64,000 nucleotides of DNA, from assembly GCA_963833495.1 (NCBI GenBank), contig CAWHYJ010000012.1, forward strand, positions 124,001 to 188,000, given 5' to 3'. Below the pieces are notes generated by a model. It was not told the origin of the DNA and searched no databases. It worked only from the letters and a program-made list of their open reading frames with translations. A program made the position numbers and the translations under genes. Positions within the stretch are counted from its first letter, which is position 1; each line of letters starts with the position of its first letter. Positions 29,641 through 38,515 of this stretch are shown one piece after another. Source of the DNA: Fodinibacter sp963833495. GTDB lineage: Bacteria; Actinomycetota; Actinomycetes; Actinomycetales; Dermatophilaceae.

Positions 29641-31356
29641 CGGAGCAGCTCCTCCTCGTCGACGCGGTGGGCCCAGGTGGAGAACGTCTCGCCGGCCCCG
29701 CGCTGGTCGAGCCAGCGGCGCACGAGGCGCTCGACGAGGTCGGGCAGCTCGGCGGCGGTGACCTTCAGGCCGCGCACGGTGCGGCCGAGGCCGGCCTCGT
29801 CGCGGTCGGCGGAGGCCAGCCCGCCGCCGAGGTGCACCTGGAAGCCCGGCTCCTGCTCGCCGTCGGTCGTGACGATCATGCCCTTCAGGCCGATGTCGGC
29901 GACCTGGATGCGGGCGCAGGAGTTGGGGCAGCCGTTGACGTTGAGCGTGACCGGGGTGTCGATCGCGTCGGTGACGTCGGCGAGGCGGCGCTCGAGCTCG
30001 GCGATGGCCGTGGCGGCGGTGGCCTTGGTCTCGACGATGGCGAGCTTGCAGAACTCGATGCCGGTGCACGCCATGGTGTGGCGACGGAACGGGCTGGGGG
30101 ACACCGACAGGCCGATGCGCTCGAGCCCGGCGACGAGGTCGTCGACCGCAGCCGGCGGCACGTCGAGCACGACCAGCTTCTGGTGCGGGGTGAGGCGCAC
30201 CCGGTCGGTGCCGGCGGCGGCCATCAGGTCGGCGAGCCCGGTGAGCACGTCGCCACTGATCCGGCCGACGACCGGGGCGGCGCCCACGTAGGAGTTGCCG
30301 TCCTTCTGCCGGTGCACGCCGACGTGGTCTCCGGGGCCGGCCGGGGGTGCCGGGGGAGGCCCGTCGGGCAGGGCGTGGCCGAGGTACTCGGTCTCGAGCA
30401 CCTGGCGGAACTTCTCGGGCCCCCACTCGGCCATGAGGAACTTCAGGCGCGCCTTGGTGCGCAGGCGGCGGTAGCCGTAGTCGCGGAAGATCGAGATGAC
30501 CCCGAGCCACACGTCGGGCGCCTGCTCGGGCGTGACGAACACGCCGAGCCGCTCGGCCAGTCGCGGTGCCGTGGACAGTCCTCCGCCGACCCACAGGTCG
30601 TAGCCGACGCCCAGCTCGGGGTGCACGACGCCGACCAGCGAGATGTCGTTGATCTCGTGCACGACGTCGAGGCTCGGGTGCCCGGTGATCGCCGACTTGA
30701 ACTTGCGCGGCAGGTTGGCGAGCTCGGGGTCGCCGATGAACCGGCGGGTGATCTCGTCGATGGTCGCGGTGGGGTCGAGCAGCTCGTCGGCCGCGATGCC
30801 GGCCAGCGGGCTGCCCAGGATGACGCGGGGGGTGTCGCCGCACGCCTCGGTGGTCTGCAGGCCGACCGCCTCGAGGCGGCGCCAGACCTCGGGCACGTCC
30901 TCGACGCGGATCCAGTGGTACTGGATGTTCTGCCGGTCGCTGATGTCGGCGGTGCCGCGGGCGAAGTCGTGGCTGAGGTCGGCGAGCACCCGCAGCTGGG
31001 CCAGGGTCAGGGCGCCACCGTCGAGGCGCACCCGGAGCATGAAGTACTCGTCGGACAGCTCGGTGTCGTCGAGCTGCGCGGTGCGGCCGCCGTCGATGCC
31101 GGGCTTGCGCTGGGTGTACAGCCCCCACCAGCGGAAGCGGCCGCTGAGGTCCTGCGGCGGGATGGAGGCGAACCCCTCCTTGCTGTAGACCTGCTCGATC
31201 CGCTCGCGGACGTTCAGGCCGCCGTCCTCCTGCTTCCACGCCTCGTTGGCGTTGAGCGGCTCGCGGCCGTCGAGCGCCCACTGACCGTTGGAGCGCCCGG
31301 CCCGCGGCGGGCGCAGCGCCCGTCCCGGTGGAGGTCTCGGTCGTCGGTGTGGTCAT
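29637..31356 (-). pseudogene. Ferredoxin-type nitrite/sulfite reductase, one N-terminal frameshift
   Basis: Repaired, the enzyme is about 572 residues and reduces sulfite to sulfide with siroheme and a [4Fe-4S] cluster. Cluster cysteines lie in ACTGIEFC and NGCPNSC. FRWWGLYTQRKPG and DISDRQNIQYHWIRVEDVP are typical. ATG 31356 starts a frame (MTTPTTETSTGTG) that joins the long frame near 31300-31325. The section beyond that, with GQWALDGREPLNANEAWK, reads in the main frame without its own start. Its cysH neighbour and siroheme gene in the same operon indicate sulfite rather than nitrite as substrate. Confidence 0.9.
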
Positions 31357-31510
31357 GGCTCCCCACAGGCAGAAAGTCGTGCTGATCTCTTATCAAATGT
31401 ATAACGCGCGATTATTCCTGAACGGCCGGTCCACGATGCGGTACCAACTCCTACCGGTCCGGTGGGAGGTTCGCTGACGGGCTGTCCGGCGGCCGGCGAC
31501 CCGCGTACAG

Positions 31511-31526
31511 TCGAACACGTGTTCGA
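31511..31526 (+). promoter_or_regulatory. Perfect LexA box overlapping a start codon
   Basis: TCGAAC-ACGT-GTTCGA matches the actinobacterial SOS consensus exactly and extends to an 18-bp palindrome (31510-31527). The GTG at 31519 lies inside it. A TACAGT -10-like hexamer lies at 31506-31511, seven bases before the GTG. Confidence 0.82.
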
Positions 31527-31975
31527 CTCATCGGTGCCCGGCGGACCTCCGCTGCGCACCGGCACCCCCGGGTCGCCCGCCGGTCGCCGGTCGGCGTCCG
31601 GGGCGAGCGTCGGTCGGCGGGCCGCCCGGCTGGCCGCCCGGCGTCCCGCCGCCGGGCGAGCGCGGCTGGGACCACCGGGCCAGTGCCTGGCTGCTCGACC
31701 ACTGCCCGCCCGACTACCGGCTCTACCCGGCCTGGCGACGGCATCCGGTCGCCCTGGCGTGGTTCACGGTGCGCCACCTCGACGCCCAGCTCGACGCGAT
31801 GCGCTCGGCCTACCGCGAGGTGCGCGTCGACCTCGTCGACGACATCGGGCCCGAGGGCGTCGCCCAGGTGCTCGCCGACCTCGAGTGCGAGGGGGTGCGT
31901 CTGCTCTCGGCGCGCCGGGCCGCCGGCCTGTTGCTCGACGCGCTGCGCGGGCTCGACTTCGTGCCGAAGCTCTAG
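31519..31975 (+). pseudogene. SOS-controlled conserved hypothetical protein, one frameshift
   Basis: Repaired, the protein is about 150 residues. The Gly/Pro/Arg-rich start (VFDSSVPGGPP) leads into GERGWDHRASAWLLDHCPPD and then a helical domain ending RAAGLLLDALRGLDFVPKL. One indel near 31605-31620 separates the first 30 codons from the rest. Starts at GTG 31519 (inside the LexA box) or GTG 31534. I do not know the function. The actinobacterial helical family and its SOS box suggest a DNA-damage role, which is inference. Divergent from the sulfite reductase gene. Confidence 0.6.
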
Positions 31976-32015
31976 CCGGTGCTCAGTCCTCGCCGGTTCT
32001 CAGTCCTCACGATCC

Positions 32016-33218
32016 TCACTCGTCACAGACCAGCCGCACGCCGTCGGCGACCCGGTAGGGGGCCGTGCCGACGATCGCGCCGACCACCCGCCGCAGCCGG
32101 CTCACCTCGGCCCGCACCGTCACCACGTGCTCGTCGTCGCCGAACAGGGCCCGGCTCAGCCGGGCCGCCGACAGCCCGTCGGGCGCGGCGTGCGCGAGCA
32201 GCCGCAGGATGGCGGCGTGGCGGGGGGTGAGCGAGGCGCGCCAGCCACCACCGGCATCCGACGCTCCCGACACCTCGAGCACGCCCTGGCCGTCGACGGT
32301 GCGCAGCCGGGCGGTGAGCCGCACCGCGCGCTGGTCGGGGCGCACCAGCCAGCCCTCGCCGAGGCGTTCGGGCACGCACAGCCCCAGCCCGGGCACGGTG
32401 ACCGGGCGGTCGGCGCGCGGCGCGGCGATCCGGTCGCGCACCAGCACGCCGGCGTGGTGGGCGACCCAGCCGTCGTCGTCGACGAGCAGCAGCGGCCCGG
32501 TGGTCGTCGCGAGCACGTGCTCGGCCGAGCGGCGCAGCCGGCCCAGGGCCTGCTCGTGGTGCCGCCACAGCCGCGCCTCGGCCAGCTTGGTGGCGGTGTC
32601 GACGAGGGCGACCAGCGCCGGGTGCAGGGTCAGCGCCGGCCCGCTGACGTCGACGATGCCGAGCAGGGCGCCGGTGCGCGGGTCGTGCACCGGGGATGCC
32701 GTGCAGTACCACGGGTGCTGACCCTCCTCGAAGTGCTCGGCCGAGAACAGCTGCACGGGAGCCTGTTCCGCGAGTGCGGTGCCGATGGCGTTGGTGCCGA
32801 CGTGGTCCTCGGTCCAGGTGGCGCCCTCGGTGAACCCGAGGGCGTCGGCCCGGCGCAGCACGCCTGCCGAGCCCTCGCGCCACAGGATCGTGCCGTCGGC
32901 GTCGGTGACGACCACGATGAACCGCGAGGCGTCGGCCACCGAGGTGAGCACGGCCCGGATCTCGTCGACGACCAGGGCGAGCGGCGAGGCCCGGCGGCGC
33001 CGCTCGACCTCGGCCCACGGCAGCGGGTCGCGCGCGTTGGCGCGGGTGGGGTCCAGGCCGAGCGACAGCACCCGCGACCACGACCGCGACACCAGGGCGC
33101 GGGGCCGTGCCGGGGGCTCGGCGCCGCCCATCACGGCGTCGTGCACCCGCTGCAGGGCCCGGGCGTGCTGGCCCAGGTCGGTGCCGGGGGCCACGGCGTT
33201 GCCCGCGTGCGGCGTCAT
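32016..33218 (-). CDS. GAF-domain transcriptional regulator
   Basis: This 400-residue protein starts at ATG 33218. A leader with ALVSRSWSRVLSLGLDP resembles the N-terminus of AcoR-type regulators. The GAF sensor domain spans about residues 80-215 (FIVVVTDADGTILWREGSAG, WTEDHVGTNAIGTALAE and CTASPVHDP). There is no AAA+ domain. The last 70 residues look like a winged helix (LTPRHAAILRLLAHAAPDGLS and VVTVRAEVSRLRRVVG). It lies opposite a flavin monooxygenase and probably controls it. The ligand is unknown. Confidence 0.78.
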   Translation of the reverse strand: MTPHAGNAVAPGTDLGQHARALQRVHDAVMGGAEPPARPRALVSRSWSRVLSLGLDPTRANARDPLPWAEVERRRRASPLALVVDEIRAVLTSVADASRFIVVVTDADGTILWREGSAGVLRRADALGFTEGATWTEDHVGTNAIGTALAEQAPVQLFSAEHFEEGQHPWYCTASPVHDPRTGALLGIVDVSGPALTLHPALVALVDTATKLAEARLWRHHEQALGRLRRSAEHVLATTTGPLLLVDDDGWVAHHAGVLVRDRIAAPRADRPVTVPGLGLCVPERLGEGWLVRPDQRAVRLTARLRTVDGQGVLEVSGASDAGGGWRASLTPRHAAILRLLAHAAPDGLSAARLSRALFGDDEHVVTVRAEVSRLRRVVGAIVGTAPYRVADGVRLVCDE

Positions 33219-33335
33219 CGTCGACTCCTCCCACCCCGGGTGGTCGGGGTGACGTTCCGGTCAGGGTAGCCCCGGCTCCGCGGCCGGGCACCTGCACGAC
33301 CGGGGTGCGAGCGGGCCGCCCGGCGGTCGGGCCGC

Positions 33336-33353
33336 CGTGCAACGTCGTGCAAC
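33336..33353. promoter_or_regulatory. Tandem CGTGCAAC repeat in the regulator-monooxygenase gap
   Basis: CGTGCAAC occurs at 33336-33343 and again at 33346-33353, exactly 10 bases apart, so both copies face the same side of the helix. It lies in the 219-base region between the divergent GAF regulator and monooxygenase genes, about 85 bases before the latter. It is a candidate regulator site. Confidence 0.4.
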
Positions 33354-33437
33354 CCTTCCCGCGCGCGGCCCGCACGCGGTGTGCTGACCCGGTGCGCGGG
33401 TCGACGTCGTCCCGCCGGGCCCAGCAAGGAGCGCGCC

Positions 33438-35271
33438 ATGACCGAGACCCTCGAGCGACCCGCCGCTGATGCCGCGTCGGCCCCGGAGCGCGCCGACGCC
33501 TGGCTGTCCGCCTTCGAGGAGGCCCTGACCGCCCGCGACGTCGACCGGGCCGCCGCGATGTTCGCCGCGCAGAGCTGGTGGCGCGACCTGGTCTCGTTCT
33601 CGTGGAACCTCACCACGGTCGAGCACCCCGAGGGCGTGCGCGACCTGCTCACCGCGACCCTCGAGAGCACCAGCCCGTCCGGCTTCGCGACGAGCGAGCC
33701 GCCCACCGAGGACGGCGGCGTGGTCACCGCGTGGTTCACCTTCGAGACGGCCGTCGGCCGCGGCACCGGGCTGCTGCGCCTGAAGGAGGAGGACGGCGCC
33801 GACCGCGCGTGGACCTTCCTCACCACGCTCGACGAGCTGAAGGGCTTCGAGGAGCCGAAGCGCGACCGGCGGCCGCGCGGCGCCGAGCACGGCGCCGACA
33901 AGGGTCGCGCGACGTGGAAGGAGCGCCGCCAGGCCGAGGCCGAGAGCCTGGGCTCGACGACGCAGCCCTACGTGCTCGTCATCGGCGGCGGCCAGGGCGG
34001 CATCGGCCTGGGTGCCCGGCTGCGCCAGCTGGGGGTGCCGAGCCTGGTCATCGACAAGCACCCACGGCCCGGGCGACCAGTGGCGCAACCGCTACAAGTC
34101 GCTCTGCCTGCACGACCCGGTCTGGTACGACCACCTGCCCTACCTGAAGTTCCCCGACAACTGGCCGGTCTTCGCCCCCAAGGACAAGATCGGCGACTGG
34201 CTCGAGTCGTACGTCAAGGTCATGGAGGTGCCCTACTGGTCCGACACGGTGGCCTCGTCGGCGACCTGGTCGGACGAGACGGGGGAGTGGACCGTCGAGG
34301 TCGAGCGCGAGGGCCAGCCCCTCACCCTGCGCCCCACCCAGATCGTCTTCGCCACCGGCATGAGCGGCAAGCCGCGGATGCCGGACGTCGCCGGCCTCGA
34401 CGTCTTCCGCGGCGACGTGCACCACTCCTCGCGCCACCCGGGCCCGGACGCCTACCGCGGCAAGCGCGCGGTCGTCATCGGCAGCAACAACAGCGCCTTC
34501 GACATCTGTGGAGCGCTGTGGGAGAACGACGTCGACGTGACGATGGTGCAGCGCAGCTCGACGCACATCGTCAAGAGCGACAGCCTGATGGAGTACGGGC
34601 TGGGCGACCTCTACTCGGAGCGGGCGCTCGCCGCGGGTGTCACGACCGAGAAGGCCGACCTGATCTTCGCGTCGCTGCCCTACCGCATCCTGCACGAGTT
34701 CCAGATCCCCGCCTACGAGAAGATGGCCGAGGTCGACAAGGACTTCTACGACCGGCTCGAGCGCGCCGGGTTCTGGCTCGACTGGGGCGACGACGGCTCG
34801 GGCCTGTTCATGAAGTACCTGCGCCGCGGGTCGGGCTACTACATCGACGTGGGGGCCGCCGACCTCGTGGCGAACGGCGACGTCACGCTCGTCCACGGCC
34901 AGGTCGACCACCTCACCGAGGATGCCGTCGTGCTCACCGACGGCACCGAGCTGCCGGCCGACGTGGTCGTGTTCGCCACCGGCTACAACTCGATGAACGG
35001 CTGGGTGGCCGACCTGATCGACCAGGAGACCGCCGACCGGCTCGGCAAGTGCTGGGGTTTGGGCTCGGACACCACGAAGGACCCCGGGCCGTGGGAGGGC
35101 GAGCAGCGCAACATGTGGAAGCCCACCCAGGTGCCCAACCTGTGGATGCACGGCGGCAACCTGCACCAGTCGCGCCACTACTCGCTCTACCTCGCCCTGC
35201 AGCTCAAGGCGCGCTACGAGGGCCTCGACACCCCGGTCTACCGGCTCGCGGAGGTGAACCACACCGGCTGA
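33438..35271 (+). pseudogene. FAD-dependent monooxygenase with N-terminal SnoaL-like domain, one frameshift
   Basis: Repaired, the protein is about 610 residues. Residues about 20-145 form a SnoaL/NTF2-like domain (WLSAFEEALTARDVDRAAAM and WWRDLVSFSW). Next come the FAD Rossmann motif VIGGGQGGIGLGARL, the NADPH-site motif RAVVIGSNNSAFDICGAL and the late FATGYNSMNGW. This is the flavin-containing / Baeyer-Villiger type of monooxygenase, oxidising an organic substrate with O2 and NADPH. An extra base near 34070 (CACCCACGGCCCGGG) breaks the frame between DKHPRP and GDQWRNRYKSL. SD AAGGAG precedes ATG 33438. Confidence 0.82.
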
Positions 35272-35460
35272 AGAGGTCCCCGCGGACGGGGCCAGGGCGA
35301 GGTGGCTGCACTGGTTCGCTGTCCGCCGCGTGCCGGTGCTGCACCTGGGCGTCCTGCTCGTGGCGCCGATCCGCCGACTACGCTCGCCATCGGGGTCACG
35401 TTCCTCCCCGGCACGTCGGTGCCGCTCCCTCGCCGGCGAGGAAGCCGCGACGCGCCCTGG

Positions 35461-35481
35461 GCCCGTGGCCGAACCACGGGC
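35461..35481 (+). other. Small hairpin in the leader of the PIG-L/CNB gene
   Basis: GCCCGTGG-CCGAA-CCACGGGC is a perfect 8-bp stem with a 5-base loop, 25 bases before the ATG at 35507. It could be a terminator for the monooxygenase gene 190 bases upstream or a structure in the mRNA leader. No other element is evident in the 235-base gap. Confidence 0.35.
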
Positions 35482-35506
35482 TCGTGACTACCTACGAGCA
35501 GGAACG

Positions 35507-36670
35507 ATGGTCAGCGTGGCTCACGACACCTCACCGAACGCAACGGATCGGCAGCCGGTCCGTGTGTTGGGGATCTTCGCCCACCCCGACGACGAGACCC
35601 TGTGCGCCGGGGGCACGTTCGCCAAGTACGCGAACGCCGGTGCGGACGTCAGGGTGGTGTCGATGACCAAGGGCGGAACCGGACAGATCCGCGACGCCAA
35701 CGCGGCGACCCGCTCGACGTTGCCGACGGTGCGGGAGCAGGAGCTCGCGGCGGCCGGAGCCGAGCTCGGGCTGACGAGCACACGGTGCCTGAGCCTTCCC
35801 GACGGCGGCCTCGCGTCGATCGACGGCCGGCAGCTGCTGGCCGTCGTATCGCAGCTGCTGCGCGAGGTCGAGCCCGACGTGGTCATCACCTTCGGCCCCG
35901 ACGGGTTCTCCGGACATCCGGACCACGTGGCCGTCGGGGCAGCGGTCACCCGGGCCTGTTACGAGCTGCGAGCCGCCCGGCCGGTCCGGCTCTTCCACTG
36001 CCACCTGCCGCGAAGCAGGATGCTGCTCCGGGACCGGCTCGCGGAGTGGGTCGTCGAGCTGACGAACCGCTTCACGGGCACCCAGGACTTCGTGCGCGCG
36101 CTGACGGTGTTCTCGCGCGAAGCGACGGCGCTCGGTTACGCCGCCGACTTCGTCAGGGTGGACTGGTTCCCCTCCGGCTCCTACCTGCTCGAACAGGGCG
36201 AGCCGGCGACGGCCATGTACTTCCTGCTGTCAGGGCAGGTGGAGATCCGGCGGGAGGGCGAGGACGGTCAGGTGGCGGTGGTCGACCGGTCGGGGCCCGG
36301 AGAGTTCGTCGGCGAGGTGGGCATCGCCACCGGCCGGCCCCGAAACGCGCACGTGGTCGCGGTCGACGACGTCACGAGCCTGACGTTCCTCGCGACGCCC
36401 GACTCCTTCGAGGGGCGTGGGGACCAGGCGCAGCCCTCGCTCACCAGGTCGATGCCCTCGGGGGACCGGATCGACCCCAGGGTGAGCGCCTGCATCGACG
36501 TGTCCGCCTTTGTCGGCCACAAGATCCGGGCCACGGCGGCGCACCGCTCCCAGTACCCGATCGACGCCGACATGTTCCCCGAGCGCATCCTGCGCGAGAT
36601 GTTCGGCGCCGAGTACTTCATCCAGGTCCTGCCCGAGCGTGAGCTCGACTCCTCCCTCCTCGAGGGGTAG
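35507..36670 (+). CDS. PIG-L family deacetylase with an inserted cyclic-nucleotide-binding domain
   Basis: The protein has 387 residues. The PIG-L core opens with the zinc motif AHPDDE (25-30) and has a second ligand block GHPDH (136-140). PIG-L enzymes remove N-acetyl groups from glucosamine conjugates, including the mycothiol precursor handled by MshB. From about 210 to 300 lies a CNB domain: GSYLLEQGEPATAMYFLLSG, then the phosphate cassette GEFVGEVGIATGRPRNAHV with the expected Glu and Arg. PIG-L-like sequence then resumes (VSACIDVSAFVGHKIRATAA and HRSQY, about 326-350). The CNB therefore appears inserted rather than appended. ATG 35507 follows an AGGA at good spacing. Confidence 0.83.
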   Translation: MVSVAHDTSPNATDRQPVRVLGIFAHPDDETLCAGGTFAKYANAGADVRVVSMTKGGTGQIRDANAATRSTLPTVREQELAAAGAELGLTSTRCLSLPDGGLASIDGRQLLAVVSQLLREVEPDVVITFGPDGFSGHPDHVAVGAAVTRACYELRAARPVRLFHCHLPRSRMLLRDRLAEWVVELTNRFTGTQDFVRALTVFSREATALGYAADFVRVDWFPSGSYLLEQGEPATAMYFLLSGQVEIRREGEDGQVAVVDRSGPGEFVGEVGIATGRPRNAHVVAVDDVTSLTFLATPDSFEGRGDQAQPSLTRSMPSGDRIDPRVSACIDVSAFVGHKIRATAAHRSQYPIDADMFPERILREMFGAEYFIQVLPERELDSSLLEG

Positions 36671-36705
36671 TCGGCGGCCGTGCCCGGGGTGTCGGGACGG
36701 CCCTG

Positions 36706-37659
36706 CTAGAGCTCCGCCGCCACGTCGTGGAACAACGCCGTCGAGAAGTACCGCTCCATCCGATCCGGCAGCACGGTGGCGACGTGGTGTCCCGGGCCGA
36801 GCCGGGCGGCGAGTCGCCGCGCCGCCGCGATGTTCAGCCCGCTCGACGGGCCGACGCCCAGTCCGCGACGACCGAACTCCCGGGCGGTGGCCAACGCCTC
36901 CCTCTCCGGCACGAGCACCGGATCCGCCAGGCCGACGGCCTCGGGGTCCATCAGGCGGCTCATGCCGTCGACCACGCCCGGGATCCCGCCGACGACCTCG
37001 GGGTCGCCCTGCTCCGTCAATGTCGTGGTCGGCATGGCCTGCGCGACGGTGGTGTCGTGGCCGTGGTCGCGAAGGGCATGCGCCACCCCCATCAGCGTGC
37101 CGCCGGTACCGACACCGGCGACGAAGCCGTCGAGGCGACCGCCGACCTGCTGGATCAGCTCGGGTCCGGTCGAGTGCCGGTGGGCGAAGACGTTGCGGGG
37201 GTTCTCGAACTGCCGAGCGGCGAACAGGCCGGCCTGCGTGCGCGAGTCGGACAGCAGTGCGGCGACGGCTCCGCCCATGCCCTCCTCGGCGGGCGTGAGC
37301 ACGACGTCCCCGCCGAGTCGGCGGATCATCAGGACGCGCTCCCCGCTGACCGTCTTGGGCATGTACGCCCGGAACCGCACGCCGACGGTGGCGCACACCA
37401 TGCTCAGGGCGATCGAGGTCGACCCGCTCGATGCCTCGACGACCACGGTGGACGGGGAGACCTCACCCGACGCGATCGCGTGCGCGACGATGCTCGTCGC
37501 CATCCGATCCTTGGTGCAGCCGCTCGGCAGGAGATGGTCGAGCTTCAACCAGAGCGTGCAGCCGGTCTGCGCGTCGTCGTACGCGATGGTCGGGGTCTCG
37601 AGGGGCAGTCGCAGCAGCCACGACGCACGCTCGACGAACCCGGACCCCACTGCGCCCAT
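36706..37659 (-). CDS. PLP-dependent cysteine synthase / CBS-like enzyme
   Basis: This 317-residue fold-type II PLP enzyme starts at ATG 37659 with a perfect AAGGAGG Shine-Dalgarno. The PLP lysine lies in LLPSGCTKDRMA, the Asn-loop equivalent is EASSGSTSIALS and the phosphate loop is GVGTGGTLMGVA. Late GVGPSSGLNIAAA is conserved in O-acetylserine sulfhydrylases and cystathionine beta-synthases. It is not part of the main sulfur operon. It is convergent with the PIG-L/CNB gene (35 bases between stops) and faces away from a CNB protein, so a thiol-related role of this group is possible but unproven. Confidence 0.82.
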   Translation of the reverse strand: MGAVGSGFVERASWLLRLPLETPTIAYDDAQTGCTLWLKLDHLLPSGCTKDRMATSIVAHAIASGEVSPSTVVVEASSGSTSIALSMVCATVGVRFRAYMPKTVSGERVLMIRRLGGDVVLTPAEEGMGGAVAALLSDSRTQAGLFAARQFENPRNVFAHRHSTGPELIQQVGGRLDGFVAGVGTGGTLMGVAHALRDHGHDTTVAQAMPTTTLTEQGDPEVVGGIPGVVDGMSRLMDPEAVGLADPVLVPEREALATAREFGRRGLGVGPSSGLNIAAARRLAARLGPGHHVATVLPDRMERYFSTALFHDVAAEL

Positions 37660-37838
37660 CCCGGCCTCCTTCGGCCCACTCCTGGGTCTCCGACAGGGTC
37701 CCGGGCTCAGGGCACTCTCAGGTGACGTTAACAGGCACAGGGCACGGGGCCCGAGGTGGTCTACCGTGATGGAGGACGACCCGTTTCTCGGTTCGAGGTT
37801 CGACCTCGACCATCCCATCGACACACGGAGAAGCGCTC

Positions 37839-38341
37839 TTGAGTGTGGAGCGACCAGCAGGGATCCGAGGCGTGTGCCCCTTCCGACTCGTCGTCGACGA
37901 CGACCTCGGCCAGCTCGAGGCAGAGACCTCGCTCACCGAAGCGGTGGCCGGCTCGACCCTGTTCGAGGAGGGCGATCCGACAGGTGGGGTGTCCGCCATC
38001 CTCGAGGGACGCGTCGAGGTGGTCCGGCAGGGCCGGGTTCTCGCGACCCTCGGCCGGGGTCGGTTCTCGGGGAGGTCTCGGTCTTCGTGCCGTCCGCGAG
38101 TCGCACGGCCACCGCCCGGGCCAGCTCGGCGGTGCGGATGATCACGTGGGGTGCCGATGACGTCCCGGGGCGCCTCGCTCGCCACGAACGCCTCGCGACC
38201 GCCATCGTCGCCGACATGGCGTCGGTGCTCGCCGTCCGGCTGGACCGGCGCACGCAGGACGTCGTCATGCTGCTCGACGTCGCCGGCTCGCGGCTACCCG
38301 TCTCGGAGCTGGAGCGTTTCCGTAGCCGCGCCATGGAGTAG
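37839..38341 (+). pseudogene. Stand-alone cyclic-nucleotide-binding domain protein, one frameshift
   Basis: Repaired, the protein is about 167 residues and starts at TTG 37839 or GTG 37845. The CNB core has LFEEGDPTGGVSAILEGRVEV, then after a missing base near 38060 LGEVSVFVPSASRTATARA, which fills the phosphate-cassette position but lacks the usual Pro-Arg. A helix with RLARHERLATAIVADMASVL and a short tail follow. There is no DNA-binding domain. It may bind a nucleotide ligand or only a partner protein. It is related to the CNB inserted in the deacetylase at 35507. Confidence 0.65.
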
Positions 38342-38515
38342 AGCGGCGGTGGCGCCTGTCGTCGGGGAGCCCACCGATCGCCCGAGGGCGCAGATGCCGG
38401 TGCAGGTCCTGTGGAGAACGGGTGGAGGGACAGCTGTTCGGTTCGGGTGGGTGACCCCGTGCGCCTAGACTCGGGTGGTTTCGTACGCCAGACACGACCT
38501 GGGAGGTAGGCAGCG

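Noticed and set aside
38342..38515. A thiamine riboswitch upstream of dxs
   Set aside because: The conserved TPP core (CUGAGA near ACCUGA) is not present.
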